Shown piece after piece: positions 63,701 to 64,000 of a DNA stretch of 64,000 nucleotides. The DNA is taken from positions 52,718,646-52,782,645 of the forward strand of contig OY804582.1 of assembly GCA_963680875.1 (NCBI GenBank). Direction: 5' to 3'. Every line of letters begins with the position of its first letter. Positions within the stretch are counted from its first letter, which is position 1. The DNA is from Bathymodiolus brooksi (taxonomy: Eukaryota; Mollusca; Bivalvia; Mytilida; Modiolidae). A program made the translations under genes and the position numbers. The notes below the pieces were generated by a model that was not told the DNA's origin, made no database searches, and saw only the letters and a program-made list of their open reading frames with translations.

Positions 63701-64000
63701 ACAGCTTAAAATTATGAAACTTACCTGACAGTTTGTATAAGTTTTGTAAATACACATCAATTTCATATCCTAAGAAAAACAAACTAATATAAGAGATGAC
63801 ATGTGTATAGGAAAGACAAGCTGACAGTGGTACATGTGTGTAAGGTTTGTTGTCATTAAGATGTCCATAGTTCTTTACATAAACAGCTTGATTCCATATG
63901 TTTCTACATGATCTTGGAAATACATACTTTCTGATACTTTTGTCTTTGTTGTAAACAGCCACATTGTAACTGTCACAGTTCTCTCCCTTTTCTTTTTCAC
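24439..64000 (-). CDS. large multi-exon host gene, 3' part; function not recognised
   Basis: Eighteen minus-strand exons with GT-AG borders were joined by hand (listed singly below). Their phases agree at every junction except between exons 4 and 5 (59698/57401), where one small exon is probably missing. The visible product is about 935 residues, and the 5' end lies beyond the window. Roughly residues 125-230 are helical and TPR-like ([37 protein letters not shown]). Residues 510-550 are charged and helical. Most of residues 560-935 is beta-rich, with strand-like repeats such as [18 protein letters not shown] and [16 protein letters not shown] that could form a beta-propeller. A Gly-rich C-terminus ends LKLSDY. 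No signal peptide can be judged. I do not recognise the family. A TPR-plus-propeller scaffold is an inference. All introns are rich in SINEs and tandem repeats. Confidence 0.88.
24851..25440 (+). mobile_element. SINE-C copy split by a SINE-B insertion
   Basis: The head and body (ATAATGGTTAGTGTGTTTGCC, CAGGTCCAGTAAAACC, CTCATTGAAATA) run to 25116. The tail (CATAGCTGAAAAATTGCTC, TTAAACAACCACTTCACTCA) resumes at 25387. The SINE-B copy separates the two halves. Confidence 0.85.
25106..25386 (+). mobile_element. SINE-B nested in SINE-C
   Basis: The insert, about 25117-25375, is flanked by CTCAACATGAC (25106-25116) and CTCACCATGAC (25376-25386), an 11-bp target duplication with one mismatch. Its head has GGCCATGATCGTATGGTAG and its B box GAGTTCGAATCTC. 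It has the full body and a (CAAA)n tail. Confidence 0.88.
25411..27724. repeat. 77-bp minisatellite, 30 copies
   Basis: The anchor GGTGAGTATAACTCATAC recurs from 25440 to 27673 at exactly 77-bp steps, giving 30 near-identical units. The commonest variant is CAACCACTTC against CAACAACTTC. The first unit grows without a break out of the SINE-C 3' tail. The array lies in the last intron of the host gene. Confidence 0.97.
27966..29323 (-). repeat. 45-bp minisatellite made of exon-17 splice-donor units, 30 copies
   Basis: The unit is 45 bp and the donor core repeats at 45-bp steps from 28005 to 29310. On the gene strand each unit reads TTAGTGAAACAG|GTAATGAC, the exon-17 end and its donor, plus 25 bp of intron. 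The main variant is TTTGTGAAACAG. Because 45 is a multiple of three, a 463-residue open frame of repeated [15 protein letters not shown] appears, which is not taken as a gene. Confidence 0.95.
29310..29386 (-). CDS. host gene exon 17, whose donor seeded a minisatellite
   Basis: 77 bp. Acceptor TATATTTCAG, donor ACAG|GTAATGAC at 29309-29308. Codes [19 protein letters not shown] then CFVSET. It enters with one base and leaves one, matching exons 16 and 18. Its last 14 bases and donor are repeated 29 more times just downstream. Confidence 0.88.
30049..30339 (+). mobile_element. SINE-B copy with exact 13-bp target duplication
   Basis: The element (30062-30326) lies between two copies of CAGATTATCTCCC (30049-30061 and 30327-30339). 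Head, B box (GAGTTCGAATCC), body and tail with ACCAACC are all present. Confidence 0.92.
30789..31060 (+). mobile_element. SINE-A copy 2
   Basis: GCCCGGGTGGCTCAATGAG head, GTGGGTTCGCGCCCGGC B box, CTCTCCGGGTACTCC motif and ATATAGCTGAAATATTGCTG tail. It ends about 40 bp before exon 16's donor. Confidence 0.88.
31100..31267 (-). CDS. host gene exon 16
   Basis: 168 bp. Acceptor ATCTTCAG, donor AAAGA|GTATGT. Codes [17 protein letters not shown] and [17 protein letters not shown]. In phase with exons 15 and 17. Confidence 0.88.
31690..32435. repeat. degenerate ~155-bp tandem repeat, about 4.5 copies
   Basis: CCTTCCATAG(ATGCTTC) recurs near 31759, 31920, 32076, 32218 and 32369. Each is followed by ACCAAGTTTC, TTTGGCCAAGC and AAGAATTGCCTGTGGTGGCC in order. 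Single units of the same kind are near 34845 and 45510-45660. It is a dispersed tandem family in the gene's introns. Confidence 0.8.
32455..32610 (+). mobile_element. PLE 3' tail fragment
   Basis: CATCTTTAGTTTTCTGAGTAG, T-rich sequence, then CAGATTACCCCTTTGGTATC, as at 16616-17045. Confidence 0.65.
32874..33047 (-). CDS. host gene exon 15
   Basis: 174 bp. Acceptor TTTTTCAG, donor AATAG|GTAAGT. Codes [18 protein letters not shown] and [18 protein letters not shown], strongly propeller-like strands. Confidence 0.9.
33078..33330 (+). repeat. dispersed repeat, inverted partner of 36840-37050
   Basis: GTTTAATTTTATCGACCATTT, TTATTCCTGTGAGTGGTTGT and GCTGTTAAGACGACCCTG occur in this order here and in reverse at 36840-37050. 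The copies are ~230 bp with ~80% identity. Confidence 0.7.
34103..34403 (+). mobile_element. SINE-C copy beside exon 14's splice donor
   Basis: Full-length element (34119-34392). Its tRNA-like head is CGGTGGCATAATGGTTAGCG with B box GTTTGAGACCC, and the tail ends (CACT)n. Flanking TCTATTGTAGTAA and TCTATTGTAGCAA form a 13-bp target duplication with one mismatch. It is antisense to the host gene. Confidence 0.9.
34408..34557 (-). CDS. host gene exon 14
   Basis: 150 bp. Acceptor ATTGTAG, donor AAAAG|GTATTG. Codes [19 protein letters not shown] and [14 protein letters not shown], blade-like. A SINE-C copy ends only 14 bp into the downstream intron. Confidence 0.9.
35492..35550 (+). mobile_element. 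SINE-B 3' tail fragment
   Basis: Only the last ~60 bp (GATATAACTGAAATATTGTTG, GTGGCGTTAAACACCATAAA) remain. Confidence 0.75.
35616..35764 (-). CDS. host gene exon 13
   Basis: 149 bp. Acceptor TTATTTCAG, donor GAATT|GTAAGT. Codes [18 protein letters not shown] and [12 protein letters not shown]. In phase with exon 14. Confidence 0.88.
35916..36077. mobile_element. short MITE with ACAGTCAAACCTG ends
   Basis: The ends ACAGTCAAACCTG and CAGGTTTGACTGT are inverted. The inside has GGTCACC/GGTGACC pairs, so most of the 162 bp can fold. Sister copies are at 59286 and 59937. Confidence 0.8.
36306..36450. repeat. dispersed repeat related to the seed of the 28-bp array
   Basis: CTTATCAG..CC, GTCAGGTCAGATTT, CCTTCAAGAGAGGCCACCCC and TTATAAGGCCAC occur in order. 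The same series precedes the array at 44768-44890. Confidence 0.7.
36517..36705 (-). CDS. host gene exon 12
   Basis: 189 bp, 63 codons, phase 0 at both ends. Acceptor TTTTTGTAG, donor AAGTG|GTAAGT. It begins with a CERC pair and a Lys-rich stretch ([10 protein letters not shown]), then becomes beta-like. Confidence 0.88.
36840..37050 (-). repeat. dispersed repeat, inverted partner of 33078-33330
   Basis: Reverse copy of the block at 33078, including ACAACCACTCACAGGAATAA and CAGGGACGTCTTAACAGCAT. Confidence 0.7.
37088..37195. repeat. degenerate ~21-bp tandem repeat (GACACAGTAATNTGCTT)
   Basis: Five imperfect units of the type GACACAGTAATATGCTT. A reverse-complement relative (TGTGTCCAACAAATTATAG, TGTCTACACTTGCTTTTA) is at about 48395-48475. 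Confidence 0.6.
37247..37396 (+). mobile_element. SINE-B 5' half
   Basis: Head and B box (GATCGTATGGTAGATGGATT, GAGTTCGAATTCC) through AGTTTGTCAGTGACTT. The 3' half is absent. Confidence 0.75.
37692..37940 (+). mobile_element. SINE-B, full-length copy
   Basis: GGCGTGATCGTATGGTAG head to GTGTTAAACACCATAATAAT tail, with a 10-bp loss near the B box (TCGATCAGGTGTAC). Confidence 0.85.
38382..38484. repeat. near-perfect 50-bp-arm palindrome at the hAT-like left end
   Basis: Arms 38382-38431 and 38435-38484 differ at one base and are separated by TAT. The arms include the element tip plus the outside flank ATTGCATATGTAATTAG, so flanking DNA has been copied inward in reverse. Confidence 0.92.
38391..38878. 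mobile_element. hAT-like MITE with modified left end
   Basis: Its ends are TAGGGGTGTAACGAT (38399) and ATCGTTTCCCCCTTA (to 38870), which are imperfect inverted repeats. Flanks GTAATTAG (38391-38398) and GTAATTGG (38871-38878) fit an 8-bp target duplication with one mismatch. It is 472 bp without coding content. hAT placement is from the 8-bp duplication and the end style. Confidence 0.72.
39100..39212 (+). repeat. ~110-bp direct duplicate with SINE-C-like head, copy 1
   Basis: CTTCTAGTTTCAAATTGGAC to CAGCAAGAGCAAAG is almost identical to 40120-40230. It contains the SINE-C A-box part (ATAATGGTTAGTGTGTTCGTC). Confidence 0.85.
39295..39799. mobile_element. Tc1/mariner-type MITE, TA flanked
   Basis: The ends CAGTTGTTTCGAATC (39297) and GATTCGAAACAACCG (to 39797) are inverted with one mismatch and flanked by TA on both sides. 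Similarity continues inward (ATTCCG). The element is 501 bp. The 97-codon frame inside shows no transposase motif. Confidence 0.78.
39884..39991 (-). CDS. host gene exon 11
   Basis: 108 bp, 36 codons, phase 0 at both ends. Acceptor AAATAG, donor AAAG|GTTTGT. Codes a charged helix ([17 protein letters not shown]). Confidence 0.85.
40120..40300 (+). repeat. direct duplicate copy 2, with more of the SINE-C body
   Basis: Matches 39100-39212, then continues as SINE-C body (GGAATCAGGATAATGTGT). It is the longer version. Confidence 0.8.
40499..40888 (-). mobile_element. SINE-C, full length, 14-bp target duplication
   Basis: The element (40513-40872) lies between two copies of TTTCTAAGTCTTGG (40499-40512, 40875-40888). 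Antisense tail GTGAGTGAGTGATTGTTG, body and tRNA-like head are complete. It is the reference copy of the family in this window. Confidence 0.92.
41595..41856 (-). mobile_element. SINE-B, antisense, full length
   Basis: TTATGGTGCTTAATGCCAC tail to CGTATGATCACGGCC head. It is about 30 bp from exon 10's donor. Confidence 0.88.
41889..42103 (-). CDS. host gene exon 10
   Basis: 215 bp. Acceptor TATTACAG, donor ATAAG|GTTTGT. Codes [35 protein letters not shown] and [10 protein letters not shown]. Ends in phase 0. Confidence 0.9.
42881..43144 (+). mobile_element. SINE-B, full length
   Basis: GGCCGTGATCGTATGGTAG head, diverged B box (GGTTTCGACTCCC), full body and (ACCAA)n tail. It ends about 50 bp before the 26-bp array. 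Confidence 0.88.
43196..44322. repeat. 26-bp minisatellite, 43 copies
   Basis: ACATGAT recurs from 43206 to 44298 at exact 26-bp steps (43 units of AATATAATTTACATGATAC plus TTTTGTG). Only two variant bases were noticed (AACTTAC near 44006, GGATATAA near 44261). It lies in the intron between exons 8 and 9. Confidence 0.97.
44604..44683 (-). CDS. host gene exon 9
   Basis: 80 bp. Acceptor TTTTTTACAG, donor GATG|GTATGT. Codes [19 protein letters not shown]. In phase with both neighbours. Confidence 0.88.
44768..45200. repeat. 28-bp minisatellite (11 copies) and its seed repeat
   Basis: ACCTTTGGGATGACCTTATA recurs from 44891 to 45171 every 28 bp. The unit resembles the end of the repeat just upstream (44768-44890), which is related to 36306-36450. 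The array has more variants than the 26-bp one. Confidence 0.92.
45827..46055 (-). mobile_element. SINE-C, head missing
   Basis: GAGTGAGTGATTG tail and body (GCTTTGTACTAGACCAAC, GACACGTTATTCTGATTCC) are present. The tRNA-like head beyond 46055 is absent. Confidence 0.82.
46357..46557 (-). mobile_element. SINE-B, antisense, head missing
   Basis: TTTAACGCCACTTTCAACAA to AACTCACAACATTAGTGGTG. The 5' ~60 bp of the element is gone. Confidence 0.82.
46774..46908 (-). CDS. host gene exon 8
   Basis: 135 bp. Acceptor CTTTGCAG, donor ACAGG|GTATGT. Codes [18 protein letters not shown] and [18 protein letters not shown]. In phase with both neighbours. Confidence 0.9.
47395..47676 (-). mobile_element. 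SINE-B, antisense, full length
   Basis: TTTATGGTGTTTAAAGCCAC tail to CATATGACCACAACCAC head. There is a small TCGACTAT duplication near 47550. Confidence 0.88.
48180..48355 (-). mobile_element. PLE 3' tail, antisense
   Basis: GAAGATATTACCAAATGGGTAATC to GGGTAAACAGTTCCTGCTCC is the reverse of the tail at 16616-17045. Confidence 0.65.
48536..49058 (+). pseudogene. PLE C-terminus with GIY-YIG endonuclease, truncated
   Basis: One open frame from about 48536 to TGA at 49053-49055. The RT thumb end ([33 protein letters not shown]) is followed by a Cys-rich linker (C-x2-C, C-x2-C) and a GIY-YIG-type core: [19 protein letters not shown] then KRMNGHRSD. The frame breaks after HFVFLDP. RT catalytic motifs are missing upstream, so this is a 5'-truncated copy. 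The endonuclease would nick target DNA in an intact element. Confidence 0.88.
49334..49372 (+). ncRNA. candidate minimal hammerhead-like motif of the PLE
   Basis: GACG, then CTGATGA (49338-49344), then GAAA (49361-49364), then TATC and CGTC (49369-49372). GACG and CGTC can pair as stem I. ATAT between GAA and C is self-complementary, as needed for a dimeric form. Minimal, dimer-type hammerheads are known in PLEs (Cervera and De la Pena). Stem II (GATT/GGTC with flanking unpaired bases) is poor, so activity is doubtful. Confidence 0.35.
49608..50062. repeat. ~450-bp foldback with nested palindrome
   Basis: Arms of ~165-180 bp (49608-49780 and 49885-50062) are inverted copies with few changes. 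The right arm has an extra GGCCGCAA. Both contain CAACATGACGTTACA and TTATTACATATATATG. In the spacer, GTCACCGTTT and AAACGGTGAC (49784-49812) form a second perfect stem. It follows the PLE fragment and may be part of it. Confidence 0.88.
51045..51291 (+). mobile_element. SINE-B, full length, beside exon 7
   Basis: GGTCGTGATCGTATTGTAG head to AATTGTTGAAAGTGGCGG tail. It ends about 48 bp from exon 7's donor. Confidence 0.85.
51339..51494 (-). CDS. host gene exon 7
   Basis: 156 bp. Acceptor CATTTCAG, donor TTGCC|GTAAGA. Codes [33 protein letters not shown] and [12 protein letters not shown]. In phase with exons 6 and 8. Confidence 0.9.
51788..52003 (+). mobile_element. SINE-B, diverged, 3'-truncated
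   Basis: GGTCATGATCATATGGTAG head to ATAAAACTGAGCACCATG. The final tail is missing. Confidence 0.75.
52028..54476 (-). mobile_element. SINE-C copy expanded from inside by a minisatellite
   Basis: Antisense tail and body run from about 52030 (GTTTAATGCCAAGTGAG) to 52230 (CAACTCTGACACATTATCCT). The 31-bp array then takes over. At 54431-54465 the SINE resumes as CTCATTATCCTGACTCCAAG, which matches CACATTATCCTGATTTCGAG in the intact copy at 40699-40721. Confidence 0.88.
52216..54445. repeat. 31-bp minisatellite, about 72 copies
   Basis: The unit is TCTCCACTCTGACTCATTA then TCCTAACATATA. From 52231 to 54431 there are 71 periods with three 1-bp indels. Variants (GACACATT, GACTCAGT, CTCAACTCTG, CCACTTGACAC) recur at fixed spacings, showing larger secondary duplications. 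Confidence 0.97.
54539..54677 (-). CDS. host gene exon 6
   Basis: 139 bp. Acceptor TACTTTCAG, donor CAAT|GTGAGT. Codes [19 protein letters not shown] and [17 protein letters not shown]. It starts about 60 bp from the end of the 31-bp minisatellite region. Phases fit both sides. Confidence 0.9.
54690..56090. other. intron, mostly unique
   Basis: AT-rich intron between exons 5 and 6. A ~48-bp direct duplication (GTGTCCTTGAC(G/A)TCAAAACATG) is at about 55830-55913. Nothing else is recognised. Confidence 0.5.
56096..56228 (+). mobile_element. SINE-B 3' half with (CAAA)n tail
   Basis: It begins GTGGTTTTCTCCAGGCACTCC and ends in seven or so CAAA repeats. Confidence 0.82.
56785..57195. mobile_element. 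dispersed foldback repeat, copy 2 (inverted)
   Basis: Reverse-orientation copy of 3120-3497. Here the inner stem is better kept: arms at 56789-56850 and 56890-56946 around CCCGAGCCAGAGGCGAGGG. Confidence 0.75.
57276..57401 (-). CDS. host gene exon 5
   Basis: 126 bp. Acceptor CTTACAG, donor GACAG|GTACAT. Codes [17 protein letters not shown] and [17 protein letters not shown]. Leaves one base, in phase with exon 6. Confidence 0.88.
57541..57660 (-). mobile_element. SINE-B 3' half, antisense
   Basis: It starts GGGGTTAGGGTTATGGTG and stops after ACCACAGACCTACAGC. The head is missing. Confidence 0.82.
57860..58219. repeat. two local tandem duplications in a PLE-tail-like stretch
   Basis: A 41-bp unit (CGACCAATTTTTGGTGACAT...) occurs twice at 57860-57941. 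A 51-bp unit (GTCGTCATATTTACTGTCAT...) occurs twice at about 58118-58219. Between them, GGAACTGCTTGACC and TTGTTAGTTTTCTATGTTTT loosely resemble a PLE tail. The 154-codon frame here has no known motif. Confidence 0.6.
58380..59055. other. intron, no feature recognised
   Basis: AT-rich intron. The exon missing between exons 4 and 5 may lie somewhere in 57402-59690, but I could not fix it. Confidence 0.4.
59060..59215 (+). mobile_element. PLE 3' tail fragment
   Basis: TTTTTTGTGAAGTGTTTTGTAG, CATTGTATTGTCTGTTGTTCG and CGGCTTCTGATTAGCAC in order, as in the tails elsewhere. Confidence 0.6.
59286..59452. mobile_element. short MITE, ACAGTCAAACCTG family, diverged
   Basis: Left end ACAGTCAAACCTGT; right end GAAAGGTTTGAACT. 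The inside has GGTCA pairs. Confidence 0.6.
59463..59648 (-). mobile_element. SINE-B, antisense, internally deleted
   Basis: The tail TTGGTTGGTTTATGGTG joins directly to CCCGGAGAAATCC, skipping about 70 bp. The rest continues to the head. Confidence 0.8.
59698..59884 (-). CDS. host gene exon 4
   Basis: 187 bp. Acceptor GTATACAG, donor GG|GTTAGT. Codes [18 protein letters not shown] then [19 protein letters not shown], a clear helical repeat. It leaves two bases, which does not fit exon 5, so an exon of the 1-in/1-out type should lie between 59698 and 57401. Confidence 0.88.
59937..60103. mobile_element. short MITE, AGTCAAACTTG family
   Basis: Ends AGTCAAACTTG and ATAGGTTTGACTGTA, with internal GGTCACC/GGTGACC. 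It sits next to a (TA)n run at 59913-59936. Confidence 0.72.
60279..60608 (-). mobile_element. SINE-C, antisense, full length
   Basis: GAGTGAGTGATTGTTGTTTAA tail, body CTTTGTACTAGACCAACACG and head TTAACCATTATACCACCGATG. Confidence 0.88.
60756..60874 (-). CDS. host gene exon 3
   Basis: 119 bp. Acceptor CTTGTAG, donor AAAGG|GTATGT. Codes [19 protein letters not shown] then [19 protein letters not shown], a TPR-like helix pair. Confidence 0.88.
60922..61190 (-). mobile_element. SINE-B, antisense, full length, beside exon 3
   Basis: GGGTTAGGGTTATGGTG tail to CGCGACCATGACGGCCCC head. It ends 48 bp upstream of exon 3's acceptor. ACAAAATATTAAAAG at 60911 and CCAAAATATTAAAAG at 61185 look like a target duplication. 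Confidence 0.88.
61308..61378. repeat. 18-bp tandem repeat, 4 copies
   Basis: AACTGAGTTCACTGAAAC is repeated four times, the last one incomplete. Confidence 0.92.
61754..61850 (-). CDS. host gene exon 2
   Basis: 97 bp. Acceptor GTTTTCAG, donor AAAAAAG|GTCAGC. Enters with two bases and leaves two, matching both neighbours. It codes a Ser/Thr/Arg-rich stretch ([19 protein letters not shown]). It was found from phase and border signals; the product alone would not identify it. Confidence 0.7.
62166..62640. repeat. degenerate ~53-bp tandem repeat, left block
   Basis: GTATGTCACCAATATGTCAG, TAACTNTGTATACATATGTC and TCCTGATATCAGT recur with variable length (about eight units). An (ATCA)n stretch lies at about 62365-62390. 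Confidence 0.9.
62641..63144. mobile_element. insert splitting the 53-bp array, hAT-like end
   Basis: Non-repeat sequence between two parts of the same array. Its right end, ATCGTTACAACCCTA, resembles the TAGGGGTGTAACGAT tip at 38399. The left end is not recognisable. The 64-codon minus frame (62649-62840) shows no clear domain. Confidence 0.5.
63145..63545. repeat. degenerate ~53-bp tandem repeat, right block
   Basis: Same unit as 62166-62640 (TATGTCACCAATATGTC, CTCCTGATATCAGTG). It lies in the intron between exons 1 and 2. Confidence 0.9.
63725..64000 (-). CDS. host gene exon 1 of those visible (5' end off window)
   Basis: Open from the window edge to the donor CAG|GTAAGTTT at 63725. About 91 codons are visible, leaving one base. 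A splice-acceptor-like TTTTTCTTAG at 63770 could split it, but no matching donor keeps phase, so I read through. Part is hydrophobic ([19 protein letters not shown]). Confidence 0.75.

Noticed and set aside
1..64000. LTR retrotransposons or endogenous retroviruses.
   Set aside because: No pair of long direct repeats flanking pol-type genes was seen. The only integrase belongs to the Polinton.

Overview
The window is eukaryotic and reads as AT-rich bivalve mollusc DNA. Three tRNA-derived SINE families, Penelope-like element (PLE) 3' tails, a Polinton/Maverick and a TTAA-flanked MITE all recall repeats I know from bivalves, perhaps mytilids. Species cannot be fixed from sequence alone. There is no operon structure, no rRNA or tRNA gene and no CRISPR array.

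Left third, 1-22.4 kb: a repeat-filled region with no host gene that I can support. It holds a TTAA MITE (1.26-1.83 kb, second copy 10.6-11.1 kb) and a decayed 5.16-kb Polinton (4186-9345) with ~250-bp terminal inverted repeats and a perfect 6-bp target duplication TCCATT. The Polinton carries broken DNA polymerase B, P-loop ATPase and integrase genes. Then come a non-LTR reverse-transcriptase fragment joined to an unrelated Cys-rich fragment (13.5-15.2 kb), a PLE fragment (15.8-17.0 kb), two large foldbacks (17.5-18.1 kb) and a CR1/jockey-type LINE with one in-frame stop (18.6-21.3 kb).

Right two thirds, 24.4-64 kb: the 3' part of one large host gene on the minus strand. I could build 18 coding exons. 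All but one junction keep reading phase, and one exon is probably missing between 59698 and 57401. The stop codon is at 24439-24441. The protein (about 935 residues seen) has helical, TPR-like segments first and a long beta-rich C-terminal part that may be a propeller. I do not recognise it and give no symbol. Its introns carry about 20 SINE copies, several MITEs, a PLE GIY-YIG fragment, a 450-bp foldback and five homogeneous minisatellites with 77-, 45-, 26-, 28- and 31-bp units.

The main discovery-type result concerns where those minisatellites came from. The 45-bp array (27966-29323) is a tandem amplification of the exon-intron junction of the gene's penultimate exon, so 30 copies of the same CAG|GTAATGA 5' splice site lie in a row. 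The 77-bp and 31-bp arrays each grew out of a different part of the same SINE family (called SINE-C here). The 28-bp array grew out of another dispersed repeat. A SINE-C copy also lies 14 bp from a second exon's splice donor and brings a stronger donor-like GTGAGT. Family labels SINE-A, -B and -C are local names.
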